DNA of 64,000 bases, from positions 14,790,618 to 14,854,617 of the forward strand of contig NC_083639.1 of assembly GCF_963576545.1 (NCBI RefSeq), written 5' to 3'. Made by a program: the position numbers and the translations under genes. The notes beneath the pieces are model-generated. The model saw only the letters and a program-made list of their open reading frames with translations. It made no database searches and was not told the origin of the DNA. This DNA is from Limanda limanda. Taxonomy: Eukaryota > Chordata > Actinopteri > Pleuronectiformes > Pleuronectidae. Each line of letters starts with the position of its first letter. Within the stretch, counting starts at the first letter, position 1. Positions 24,601 through 35,645 of this stretch are shown in pieces.

Positions 24601-25739
24601 TGAATGCACTAATTGTAATGACATGAAATGCAATGAAATGCAGATTTGATGGGTCTTAATTTCTTTTTGGCATGTCATCATCAAAGGTTGACATGAAATA
24701 ATACATACTCTGCTATATTGAAGTATATTTATATTTTTTTCAATTAAAGGTCTTAAAAAAATCTTAAATGTAGGTTTGAAATTCAATTGAAAGACTATGC
24801 ATGCAGCAACACTTTTCACTTGCAGCTGAGCAGCTGCAGGGACCTTTTGGTTTGTATTACAGAGTAAAGTATATGAGTTCACTGTTGTCACAAGCAGTCT
24901 TTTATTTTCCTATTTGACCTCGGTGAACAAAGTTAAACACTAAGTTGAGCAAACACAAGATTCTGTAACTGGGACAACAGATAAGATAAAAAGGAAAACC
25001 AGACAGTTGCGTGAGTGACTTAGAAGTCCTGTGCTCCTGTGCTGATTCTTACTTTATGAGTGCTGATTTCCTCAGAGGCACAGGATAGATGAAAACATCA
25101 AGGTGTGAAATAAATAACACATGATGGGAAGTGTGTAAATACTGCATTCTCTCGACCTCCCCACACACACGCCCTCCCACACACACACACAGAAGCGTGG
25201 CATGTCCCCGGGATGAAAGCAGTAACTGGCATCTGAGATAAGCAAATGCCTTTGAGGGGCGTCCCTCACATCCACGCCGATGCATTATTGATCATGACTC
25301 CCCATAGTGTGGGGATTTTACCCCAGCTAGCATATGCCCCCAGGTGAACACCACCAGATGAGCCACTGGTTACGTTTCATTTCTGTACGTCACTGCCTGC
25401 ATCCTCTTTGCTTTCCCTTTTTTCTAATTGATCTTAAACTTGATGAATGAGGGGGTTTAATGGATGAGACACTGTAGAGGTTTTACACTTTAACTTTAAC
25501 CTGTGAATCCTTGATAAATATAGAATAAAGTGGGTGTAGTTTGGCTCCATAGCCCAGATGTGCAGTAACAATGGTGGTGCAGGATTAAAGACCCACATAT
25601 ATTTTTGATGTGGGGACAATCCCTGCGGGAAAGAATAGCAAACATCATAAGGTATGTTTGATACAAGTAACTTCTTCAAACAACTGTCGAGTTTCTTTGT
25701 AAGTTAATTTTTTTTTTTTCTTCTGTCTTTAAAACAGAG
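24601..25739. other. Gene-free DNA
   Basis: AT-rich up to about 25000. A GC-richer, high-complexity segment lies at 25240-25410. Short CA patches occur at 25162-25190. No gene. Confidence 0.5.
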
Positions 25740-25965
25740 CCTTAAAGGAATAGTTCAACATTCTGGGAAAAGCCCTTATTCACTTCCCTGCCAAGGATTT
25801 GATAAGAAAAGTGAATGTCTCTTATCTGTCTATTGAATATGTAGCGAAGAAATAAGTGAATTTCGTTATATGTTGAAATATGCCTTTAATTTAGCAACAT
25901 ATAGCTCTTAACTAATAAACAAATGAGATAAAGAGACAAATAAATGAATTTGATGGCTCTTCGTT
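25740..25965 (+). mobile_element. Dispersed repeat relic (TTAAAGGAATAGTTC family)
   Basis: The beginning 'ttaaaggaatagttcaacat' and the next 'tctgggaaaa...cttattcacttccctgcc' follow the 5' end of a very common percomorph interspersed element that I recognise. Similarity fades after about 200 bp. No coding capacity. Confidence 0.6.
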
Positions 25966-26056
25966 CATTTTTTTTTAAGTCACTTGTCCTTTTGCCATTT
26001 AATTGCTGAGTTTGAATGGTGGTTAATTATCCTCCGTTCTTGTTCTCTCTCACTCC

Positions 26057-26071
26057 CACACACACACGCAA

Positions 26072-26151
<80 letters not shown>

Positions 26152-26165
26152 ACACACACACACAC
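26057..26165. repeat. Long (CA)n microsatellite
   Basis: The longest dinucleotide tract in the window, about 109 bp with only CGCAAA, TA and CT interruptions. It produces His/Thr and Cys/Val repeat frames that are not proteins. Confidence 0.98.
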
Positions 26166-26510
26166 TATCTCTTTCTTCCATTCTCAGTTCGCAGGTTGAG
26201 ACTATATTGCCTTGGTCTCCCGGTGCTAGAACACCGGAATTCGCCTGTTCTCGTTAGCTCGGTTAAGTAGTCCTGGCTATGCTTTAATTAGTGTGAAAAG
26301 ATTAATGATGTGTAGAGGAAGGAGAAAGTTTCAGATTCACTCCTTCCTGTCCTCAGTATCAGTATCTGAGTAAAAGGTATTAGGGTGGTGTAAAATGTTG
26401 CCATATTTTGCATTAGTAATGAAAAGTAAATCAATGAATCACAGAACGAAGGTGGTTGAAATTAGGTCTTTCCATGAATGATATACTATATTAACAGGTT
26501 TATGTAAACC
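26166..26510. other. Gene-free unique DNA
   Basis: Mixed composition, nothing recognised. Confidence 0.5.
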
Positions 26511-26650
26511 TAAGCCCAACCTCACCCTGTAGCCTTCTTAACTTAACACCTATCCCTAACTCATACCCTTACCCTTCTAACTCTAATTCCTACTCCTCTA
26601 ACCCTATCCCCACTGCTCTAACCCTAACCCCCCTACTCTCTAAAAAGTAA
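26511..26650. repeat. Degenerate CCCTAA-like block 1
   Basis: Many irregular words of the type 'ctaaccc', 'cctatcccta' and 'ctaaccctaacccc', spaced by CTCCT/CTGCT. It is not a clean hexamer array. On the minus strand it reads as the 3' body that follows the tRNA-like head at 26731-26798. Confidence 0.7.
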
Positions 26651-26730
26651 TATTTGGTGTTGGGGTTGGTCTTTCGATTGTGACGTTTCTCGGCTCCTTT
26701 TCCCTGCCCCTTCTGTTGGGGTTGGGCCTG

Positions 26731-26798
26731 TTGAGATACTTGAACCTGGGTCTCCTGTGGAGTGAATGGCGTCTACGCCACTAAACTATCTATACACT
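26731..26798 (-). mobile_element. tRNA-like SINE head
   Basis: On the minus strand 'tagtttagtggcgtag' (box A-like, about 26773-26788) is followed at tRNA spacing by 'aggttcaagtatc' (box B-like, 26734-26746), with 'ctccacaggagaccc' between them. This is strongly tRNA-like, but the acceptor arms do not pair, so it is a retroposon head rather than a gene. The CCCTAA-like block 1 lies downstream of it in transcription sense. Confidence 0.6.
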
Positions 26799-26874
26799 CA
26801 CATTTTGCCCAACAAGCCCAAGAAATACTTTATGAGTCAGTAGGCTTGTCCACAAATGCACAGAAATTACTTTG

Positions 26875-26960
26875 CCTAACCCAAACACAAACCCAAACCC
26901 TACGCCTCTAACCCTTACCCCTAATCCCCTAACCCTCTGACCCTGACCATAACAGGGCTA
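26875..26960. repeat. Degenerate CCCTAA-like block 2
   Basis: A second patch of 'ctaaccc', 'aaaccc' and 'taatcccctaaccct' words, 235 bp from block 1 and on the other side of the tRNA-like head. Confidence 0.65.
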
Positions 26961-27724
26961 GTAAGTGAAGTAAGTTAAAGTAAGGTAAAAATGACCGTTA
27001 AATATTTCATTTAGGCCTATCAAACCATTCATATAGAAATAAAAATGAAGAGAACATGTACAGAAAAAGCTGTATCCCTCTAATTCCATTCTCCTTCCAT
27101 GGGGTCTATACACCAGATCCTCATCTCTCGCTTTCTGCTTACCACCTCAATACTGGACTCCTCCTCTCCACTGGTCTTATCCCCTCCTATAGCCCTGCTC
27201 CTTTTCCAGCAGTCTTATCTGGGCCAGAGCCCCCAACCCCCAACCCTCCAGCTTGTCGCTATCTCTACCAGTCGGGGTAATCCACTCCTCCCTATGTGTC
27301 TGATGCCTGCTCCACTCAGCGGTGCCCAGGATTATCTCCCCACAGCCCCCACAGCCCAGTGCCACAGCTGCAGGGGAAGCCGCCACTCTCACAGCCGCCG
27401 GCTGGTTGGTGAGCCAGATTCCTCCAGGAAAGTCAAAGCTGACTTGACGATTTTTGTTCTTACTGTCTAGTGATGGGAGAGAAAGAAAGGGGATGTATAC
27501 TCACATACACATGCATGGAGAAGATGCCATGGTATCTTATCTATGAGGGTTTGATTGATGAGGGATGACACAGATGTTTCAAATCAAATTTATCAACACT
27601 GTTTCAGCACATGTGGATTCCAGAAAAAAAAACAATCAAACTCAGTGTGCTGAGGCCAAGGTGTTAAAATGTTTGGTTTAAATGTCCTAATTTGTTAACG
27701 ACAATGTGAAGACCACTCCGTCAG
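26961..27724. other. Gene-free DNA with a C-rich segment
   Basis: A C-rich, moderately CpG-containing piece at 27060-27430 yields a 123-codon Pro/Ser-rich frame with no domain. No splice-bounded exon stands out. Confidence 0.45.
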
Positions 27725-27965
27725 AACATCCACTAATATTTACAATACTATACCATTAGATACAATGTGATACGATTCAATATGATATGATACAATAGAA
27801 CTACAATATGATAGCATAATATAATACACTATTATACTATCACAATATGATACAGTACAATACATTTATATTACAATACAATAAGATACAATGCAATTAA
27901 ATATGATATGATATGATAAGTACTGTACATGATACATGATATATACAACACATTTTATTGATCGG
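27725..27965. repeat. Degenerate GATACAATA-type array
   Basis: Irregular repetition of words such as 'gatacaat', 'atatgata' and 'acaatata' over about 240 bp. AT-rich, very low complexity, with no fixed period. It is a decayed satellite-like tract. Confidence 0.85.
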
Positions 27966-28740
27966 GACATTTTGTTGGACTACTATTTAACACAAGTCAC
28001 TCTGTTACACATGGAGAGTACGCAGACATATGACAAGTCAACCACATACGAGTATTTTGAGTAATAACCAATTGTGAAAAATGTAACATGAGGTCCTAAG
28101 TCCCTGTACCATAGGTAGTAAAGTGTGCATCATATAATATGGTAAATGGTCATTTTTATCTATAGGAAAATTGGCTAAATTACAATCCACGTTTAATGAT
28201 TTGGTCAGTGGGGACCCATGCAGTTTGTTAATTTTCAATAGGTACAGTGTGTTTAATAAATGCAGTGTGTGCTCCATTACAAAATTGTATGCAGTATATA
28301 TGATTATTACACACTTATTAACACTGAATATTCATGATTTCCCCCCTGCTTGAATATGATATCATCTACTTTAGTTCCAGTTTATCAGTCAGGCTTAATG
28401 CCACAGAGAAGCATTATGTTTGTCACCAAGGTAATGCAGCTTTCACATTGCAAAATTGCCCCTATACTGCGCAATTGCATTTTTATACAATGTAATTTTA
28501 TGTAACCGTAAACGATGGCACCATAAATTCAGCCTGAATGGTTGAGCTTGTGAATTATAGTAGTAATTATTATGAAAGTGTATAATGTTATGTGCTTTAC
28601 CATAGGTGAAGTGGGGGGGAAAGAGGAAGAGGGGAAACATGCCCTGTGTTGGTGTAGCATTAGCCTATAGGCTGCAGTAAATTCACAGTCCATTGTGGGC
28701 TATATCTGATTTCTAATCCATATATTCCACTTGCTGCATT
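27966..28740. other. Gene-free AT-rich DNA
   Basis: No recognised element. AT-rich frames on both strands have no motif. Confidence 0.5.
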
Positions 28741-29060
28741 CTTATTCAACTCTTTCTCCCCAAGACACTTTCCCATCCAATTTTCTCTATCTCTCTCCCG
28801 CTCGCTCGCTCGCTCGCCTTCCTCCCTCCCCCTCGCCCACCCCTCGCTGTTCAGTTTAGATTCGGGGATGGAAAGCTTCATAAACAATTTTCTCCCCTTG
28901 CCGTTGAGCCACTTTTACCCAGGCACTGTGTGAACGCCATGCCAATTTCCTGAATCCATACCTCACAGGGTCCCCCCCCCCCTCACTCTACCCCCCCCCC
29001 CCACCCCTCACACTTTCTTCCTCTCTCACTCCTCCCTCCCTCACTCCCTCTGTCCATCGA
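28741..29060. repeat. Pyrimidine-rich domain with (CTCG)n and poly-C
   Basis: Strong C/T strand bias containing (CTCG)n at 28798-28817, eleven C at 28972-28982 and twelve C at 28991-29002. The two C runs are candidates for unstable or triplex/i-motif-type structure. Confidence 0.85.
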
Positions 29061-29204
29061 AACAATGTCCATGTCAAGACAATTATACCCACCCTCTGCC
29101 ACACACACTAACTCGCTGTGTTTACCACCGAAGGGCTGGTGGCAGCAAAGCAATTTCCTCCTGATGTGAATGCTGTATCTTCCCCCCAACCCCCCACACA
29201 CCTC

Positions 29205-29241
<37 letters not shown>

Positions 29242-29242
29242 G
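29205..29242. repeat. (CT)n microsatellite
   Basis: About 19 CT units with one GT interruption. It lies just upstream of two AG acceptor-like sites at about 29249 and 29274. Confidence 0.95.
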
Positions 29243-29249
29243 TTCACAG

Positions 29250-29525
29250 TCTCTCATGGCTCCTCGCCCCGCAGACATCTGATCGCATAAGCGATATATC
29301 TGCTGTTATAGACACTGGCACCTCCTTGCATCCGGCCACCAGCTCTGCCAGTGCTGGTTATTTCTGCTGGGAGGTGGCGGCAACGTGACAGGCACAGCAG
29401 CGGCTCCGACCGAGGGGGCCCACCAGCTCCGAGGCTCCGGGCTCAGGGTGCGTTGAGATTATCACCAAAACCCGCGGGCTGTACCAGCTCCACTATGCTC
29501 CCGCTGCCGCCGTTCTCCTCCTCTC
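29250..29525 (+). promoter_or_regulatory. CpG-rich patch with exon-like start
   Basis: By eye about 20 CpGs fall in some 275 bp, far above the surrounding DNA. The (CT)n tract and 'cctcgccccgcag' before 29275 form a very good 3' splice site. From there a frame reads TSDRISDISAVIDTGTSLHP and stays open to a TGA at 29386-29388, so a terminal exon is conceivable. I recognise no protein. A small CpG island, promoter or conserved element is equally possible. Confidence 0.3.
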
Positions 29526-29564
29526 TCAACGTGTGGCCATCTTGGTTTCACAAGTCACATACAA

Positions 29565-29581
29565 CCCCCCCCCCCCCCCCC
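29565..29581. repeat. Poly-C run (17 C)
   Basis: Seventeen consecutive C residues, the longest C run in the window. Confidence 0.95.
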
Positions 29582-30218
29582 TGCACTCCGGGCCTAGTTA
29601 CAGAAAGGAACAGCCTCAGTCACAACTTTATGACACCGTCCATCATGGCTGTGTGTTGTGTATCCTCTCCGGGCAGACCGTGCCTGGTAGCTGCTGTGTG
29701 TGCTTGGAATAGGTGGATACGGGACATGATTTAGCCCGGTAGAGATGAGAGAATATTAAAAAGTAAAGAGGTTAGAAACTACGGCCTCCCTGCAGTGCAT
29801 GGCGGTGCATGATAGCACCATGCAAACACATCCACAGAGACCAAGTGTAGCCATAAGGCATAAACACACACACAGATGCAGAGGCACATGGAGTGTGTGA
29901 ATTTCTTTGTTTGTCCTTAAGGACAAAAGAGGTGTGTGTGTATACACGTTAGTGTGTGTCTTGGGTCATTGGGGTTGCAGCTAATAAGGTAGAAGAGGTG
30001 AAGCTTAAATAAACCTAACAAAGGGGAATATAGATCTGGTCCCTTTATTCCATTTTACTTTGAATGTTCCTAATGAGGGCATCGTGGAAAAATAGAACAA
30101 TGGCCTCATTGTTAATGGTAAGGAATATACGTGTTATTATTAAGCTATCTCTTCAAGCATGCAGTTATAAAATTGGCATCATGTTTAGTTTATAATTGGC
30201 ATTGGGTTTAAGATTTTA
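29582..30218. other. Gene-free DNA
   Basis: Short CA/TG patches at about 29860-29960. No gene or named repeat. Confidence 0.5.
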
Positions 30219-30560
30219 ATGTGGGTTTATTGCTTTCATGATTTTGAATTCAACGTTGTGGATAAGAGAAGAAAAGCAGGGAGCGACAATCCAATCCCAG
30301 AGACTGTGTCCACGTTCGCTGTGTGTTTGCACGCCGAAGCTTGTGGTCTGCAAATGAGTTTGATCTCGACTGACAGCTCCCGAGAATTCCTCATGCTTGG
30401 GTCACATGCATTTTCCTCAGGGCTATCCCAGGCGGCAGCAGAAAGTATTTGTGATTCATGCTCTAATCCCCCCCTTCACAGATGTCATATTGAGAAAGAA
30501 ATTGGACTCATGCATATAACACTGCAGCTTTTGACGATGCATTCTCGGTGGTAACTTTAC
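30219..30560. promoter_or_regulatory. Possible conserved non-coding element
   Basis: Unique, high-complexity DNA with a 111-codon open frame (30219-30554) lacking any domain, and with octamer- or TCF-like words ('tcatgctt', 'gatttgtgattcatgc'-like). Openness without coding bias fits a conserved non-coding block better than a gene. Confidence 0.2.
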
Positions 30561-33500
30561 CTCTCACGCAAACCCAGGTTTCATCGCAGGGATATAATGA
30601 AAGTGAAACATTTTTACTGAAATATTCTTTCTATAACGGCAAAATGTCCTGAAACCATTCCCTTTTTTAATGTTCCTTCCTTGTGTTGCCATACGACTCT
30701 GTCTGAAATGTCCCTCATTTCCATGTATAGCCTATTCTAATCATACAGTTAATTGTGTATATAGATATTTCATGTACCTTAAATGATCAAAGATTAGTTG
30801 GTGGCTGACATAGGCTCAAGATATAATGGTCTTGTCCAGTTCAATCAGGAGGACTGGCTCCTCAAATATTTTGCACACCTCGACTTCTGAAGAAGAAATT
30901 GTTCTGCTTCTCTTTGCACGTCGGTTTCAAGTTCAAGGTTGGACTCTGTCTCAGTTAGTATTTTGCTGCGCTCACACCGAATTCAAAGCGATGAGATCAT
31001 TTAAAAAGTCAATGCGAATACCACAAATCTGATGCAACATGATAAACGTGATGCCGTGTCTTGTGGACCCACACATGATGGCATTCGCTTCTCCAGCATT
31101 TCCACAACAGGTACAACTCAGCATTTTTGGTCACTTCAGCTATAGTCGTCCTCCTCTCTTCCTTTTTGTAGTAACTTGCAAGTAACACAAGTAAACCCAT
31201 ATAATCCTGCGGCCATTTGAGTGCAGCTTTAGTGTTATCCCATCATAAAAGCTTGTAACTGTACTCTCCCTCTCTTTAACCCACATGGAGCCAATCATGT
31301 ATCAGTGCACTGTCTTCCTCTTTTTTTTCAAGTCAGCTGCTTCTGTGCCTTGGTGTCTCTCTGCGGGAAGGACCAAACTATTTACCTCTATCTTAAACTG
31401 TCGGTAAGGAAGTCATTTGGCAGCGGAGGTCAGGTCGTGTTGCTCTAAGAAAAGCTCTGTTAAGGTAAAGGAAATAGTCATGTTTCCCCTGCGTATCCTG
31501 CTTCTTCTACCAGCTCTGCTGCACCTTCAGCCATTCACAATCACTGTTATATGGTCTCACTTCAACTGCAGGATCAAATGTTATTCCTACATCTTCACTG
31601 ACTGTCACCAATTAGACCTGGAGCGTTCCCCTGTAATCACATGGAAATATGACTTTGCAAGAAGATTCCGTTGGCTGTTTAAACACAAAATGTAAATCAT
31701 GAGTTTGCTGAGCTTCACTTTTAATGATCCTGTGTACTTAGATGCAATGAAGATGGTAATGACTTGGTGCCAACCATTCACCTGCAACACGCTGGCAATA
31801 AATACAGATCATGATAAAGAAAAAAGTTTTTTATTTTTTCTTTCCTAACAGCTCTGCTCAGCAATAACACATCAGACAAAGCACTCCATGCACTTATTGC
31901 TTCCAAAAAATATCTCTGAGATTGAGCTGTAATTGTTTCTCTAACAATCCGATCAGTCATCCAGCTTCTTAAATCAAACTGGAAACCGTGTTCATGCTCA
32001 CTTACAAAGAGTGCAGCTACTTTAATCATCTTGGTAACTTACACTCATCATGATTATTGCTGGTGACGGCTTCACTGGCCCTTCATCAGCCACTTGGCAA
32101 CGTGGGACCTTCATCAAGCAGCTGGTGGCTCCGGCAACACAACTGCCAGCAGCACATGTTGTGTGACTGTGTCCATCTCAGTTTGCTGTCTGAAGTTTTA
32201 TGAGGTTCTCCATTTTAACTTGTCTGCTAAGAAATTGATTCTTAGAGGGTAATTGACGTGAGTTGAACTGAACTGAGTAATTATGAGGTGTAGTTTGTAT
32301 AATTAACATATTTCAAACTCAAACGCGATGTCCTGTTCTGTCTTTGCTGCTACACAATTAGGGCAGAATATCCCTTAAAATGATTAAGGAAGTACAACCT
32401 ACAGTGTGTGAATTTGTCCAAACTCATTTTACATTAAATCACATCAAGCAGAACACAAGTGTTTGACTCTTGGATTCAAAGATACATTTGTATCATGAAA
32501 ACCAAGGTATAAAGTCCTGTTCATACATCACTAAATCAAGCAAACGAAAAACAGACTGCTCTGTCTCTCTTTGCCACCTGGGAGACAAACACCAATCATA
32601 GTGCCATCATCTGCTCCTTTATCTCACTGTCTCAGGATCCTGACTAATAACCACTCACCACCATCAGCATCAAGAATCCTTTTAGAAACTGGAGCCGTGA
32701 CGATAAAGACAACAGGGCTTTTTCGCTGACTGATTATAGGCTTCTCATTCATTATTGCACTTTAGCCCCTAAACAGTCTATACCAAACCCTGAGTTACAT
32801 GTATGTTAAATCACTCAAACTTTAAATTTGTAAACAGTCTCCGCTTAGAGGACTGGCTTGACAGTAGAAAATGGGGTAATGGGGCAATAAAATCCAAGTA
32901 TGTTGAATTTTTTTGCTGCAAATAAACTCAAACCCATACATTCTCTTTAAACTCACTATGCCTAATTTAAAAAATCTACTGCCTTCAAAGAAGGTGATTT
33001 TTCAATGTGGCTATATCCTTATGTTGGAATTCCGATGTTGCTATAAATACAACTTAGGTGAGTCAGTAAGTTTCCCTTTTCTGTAATAGGTACTGGTAGC
33101 TACACGTCTTCTATTAATTTTTACTGTGGGGCCTTTTCCTATATTACATGAAGCCCATTACGAAATTAACAAATTACAAGTGCACCAATGTTCTTATTAA
33201 CAAACGAAAACTTCTGATTAAAATACTGATTAGAGTAAAAAGTGTGAGCTTTATTCTTGCTTTGATACATTTTAACAGACATAAATGTCCAATATGATTT
33301 GTCATCAAACTCTTTTCAAAGCGGGCTTGTGCTGTGAGTGCAGGGTTGCAGAACAAAGTGGCCTTTTTACTGCTGCTTGGTCTGTGGCCTCAATCACTGA
33401 ATGACAACTTTCAGAAACTAATTACAGAGAAACCATCTTCATCACATTGCTGTTATGAGGGGAGAGGGGACGGGCCTGCTGACTCCCAGGGCTCCTGCAG

Positions 33501-34069
33501 AGCGCAAGGCTCTGATACACTTAGCCGCAACCCTGCTTTAATTGTGCAGAAAATCTGATTTGTGCTCCAGCTTCACTTTCTAGGGAAAGTGGTGCTCGCA
33601 GTCGGGGGTGTTCCAGTCGCATGAATAGCTTTGCTATTCAACCACCCAGGGACCTTTGTATGTGTGTGTTTGAGTCTGTGCGTGCATGTGCCAGTTTCCT
33701 GTTAGTGTGTGATCGTCTAAGTGAGTGCTTAAAGTCATTTACACATATTCTGTTTGTCCTTCATCAGTAAACAAGATTTCCACAATGTGATTAACATTAA
33801 ATGCTGAAAAATGGGCTGCAAAGAGAAAAATGTAATCAGTATAAATATACATCATTAACAAAAAATAACACATGCAATGTACAATCCTTCACATGCAAAT
33901 GCATTTTTCTAATAAGAACACTTTTCAATACCATGATCTAAACATGTGAGCCACACGTTTTAAGGAGTAACCAAAGAGTGCCACCGATTGTTTCTATTTT
34001 TCAGCTGAAGACAAGAAACCATGGGAGGACAAAAAGTAAATGTAGACTTCAAATGTAACAAAATATGTT
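30561..34069. other. Gene-free unique DNA
   Basis: No tRNA, named repeat or supported exon. The 92-codon frame at 31417 has a hydrophobic core but no family match. Small perfect hairpin 'gaatagctttgctattc' at 33623-33639. A GC-richer block lies at 33450-33560. Confidence 0.5.
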
Positions 34070-34089
34070 CACATATATGCACATACTGT

Positions 34090-34335
34090 GGAACAAGAGA
34101 GTTTGGGGAAAAGAGATTGAAAAAAAGGGGGAGATGAAGAGACCGTAAAGAGTGATATGGGCTTTGAAAATTCTTGAGGGAGACAGAAAGAGAATTGTAA
34201 AGTGCGAGGACGAGAGGGGGAGAACGAGGGAGAGACATATTGGCAGACGATGAGAAAAACAGAGAGGCAGGGGTGGGGTGAGGAAGAGGAGGATAAGAGT
34301 GAAAGAGACTGATAGGAGAAAAGGAAGAAATCCTT
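34090..34335. repeat. Purine-rich strand-asymmetric tract
   Basis: About 245 bp dominated by A and G on the + strand (GAGAGG, AAAAAGG and GGGGAGAA words) with no fixed unit. The mirror frames on the minus strand are Ser/Leu/Pro-rich and not genes. Confidence 0.75.
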
Positions 34336-34924
34336 AACATACACCCCTCACCTGGATATGGTGCTTGTGAGCTTCGCTAAAAAACTGCTGATGTGACACA
34401 AAGAGCGAGAGCTAGCTTTCCAGCGCAGAGAAAAGTGCTTACTGGCTCTTCTTGTAAAGAAAAAGGCTTGAGGTACACGCCTCACATATCCTCTTTGTTT
34501 GGAGACTTTGCAGTGGCCAGCACTTTCTATCTACCCCCTATCTGTTCTCCATTTTTTTTTTCATTTTCTTATTCATTCCGTTTGTTCTTCTTCTCCTCAA
34601 CACTTTCCTGGGACACAGTTGAACCGCCTGGCAGGCTACTTTTGGATCGATTTGTTCCAGAATAATCTCTGGCAGTGTGGCTTTGGCTAAAGTTGCTCTT
34701 CGTATTAACAGTGGTTCAGTGTGGGGATGTGGCTGCGGAGGGGAACTGGAGAAAAGTTGTTGTTTGCTTGGAGAAGAGGGCGTCTCAGTGCCCCACTTAA
34801 AGATCCATACGTTTGATTTAAAGTCCATTCACAACACTTTCACATATATGTTCTCTTAGTTTTGTTCAGAGGGACAGACTCCAATTTTGTGATGTAAAGT
34901 CGATAAATTAAATCAAGTGAAAAG
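34336..34924. other. Gene-free unique DNA
   Basis: Open frames on both strands of 60-96 codons without a domain. No repeat recognised. Confidence 0.5.
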
Positions 34925-35360
34925 TAGAATGGCAGTCAGTAGAGTGCAGACCTCCACCATAGCCTAACAGTCCACTTACATTCTGCACCACATCTGAAAT
35001 GTTTGTTTGGACGTAGTTCTGTAACTATTGATTCCCTTCTTAGTCCATATTGCTTCAGTTACACTTTGGTGTTAGTTACAGAATTGTGGCCGTATTTGTT
35101 ACCGTACAGTGGCTAAACCCCGCATGAAATCTCCTTTTAGATCCAGACTTTTATTTGGATCCACACCAAATTGCAAACACTAAGAATTAGTCCCTTATAA
35201 TTTTGGGTATTTTTTTTCATATCTTGCCATGTTAAAGAGGGTGATTTAAAAATGTCTGGATCTGCACCAAAATATAATGGGTTCGTCTCTGACTCACAAT
35301 GCAACCAAGTTTTGTGCAAACAAACAGACAAAGTTAAAAACTCCTCTGCGGAGGTTATTT
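34925..35360 (-). repeat. Family A dispersed repeat, copy 3
   Basis: It starts 'tagaatggcagtcagtagag' on the + strand and ends at 'cctctgcggaggttattt', both diagnostic ends in reverse orientation, with 'atttggatccacaccaaatt' and 'ggatctgcaccaaaatataa' between. About 100 bp of unrelated sequence lies inside, so this copy is interrupted. Confidence 0.8.
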
Positions 35361-35514
35361 CAAATTTTGAAATAATCTACACTTTTCCTACCTCTGACTC
35401 ACTTATAGTCATCTAATGATATGTCTGGTCTTATGGAAATACAAAATGTTCCCCCTGATATTTGGTTATGAACTTTAGTATAGAAAACAAATGTTTACCA
35501 GCTAGATTAAAAGT

Positions 35515-35645
35515 TGCTGGCTCACCAAAACTAGTGGAAAGGTCAGGTTATGTAGCAATCATCCTCTGGGGTCCAAGAATAATGTACTAATTTCATGGCA
35601 AACCATTCAAGAGTTGTTGAGGATACTCTAACTAAAAACAGCATT
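35515..35645 (+). repeat. Family E dispersed repeat, fragment
   Basis: The blocks 'atcatcctctggggtccaag', 'tttcatggcaaaccattcaa' and 'gagttgttgaggata' follow the order seen in the large copy at 51280-52015. I recognise the family from teleost genomes. No coding capacity. Confidence 0.6.

Noticed and set aside
26731..26798. Possible minus-strand tRNA gene
   Set aside because: Box A/B and spacing are tRNA-like but the arms do not close a cloverleaf; best read as a SINE head.
26511..26960. Interstitial telomere
   Set aside because: The hexamer is too irregular (CTAACCC mixed with CCTATCC, CTCCT), and a SINE-like head is embedded; telomeric origin cannot be claimed.
31417..31695. 92-codon frame with hydrophobic segment (LLLLPALLH)
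   Set aside because: No recognised family, promoter or splice context; one hydrophobic run is expected by chance across 64 kb.
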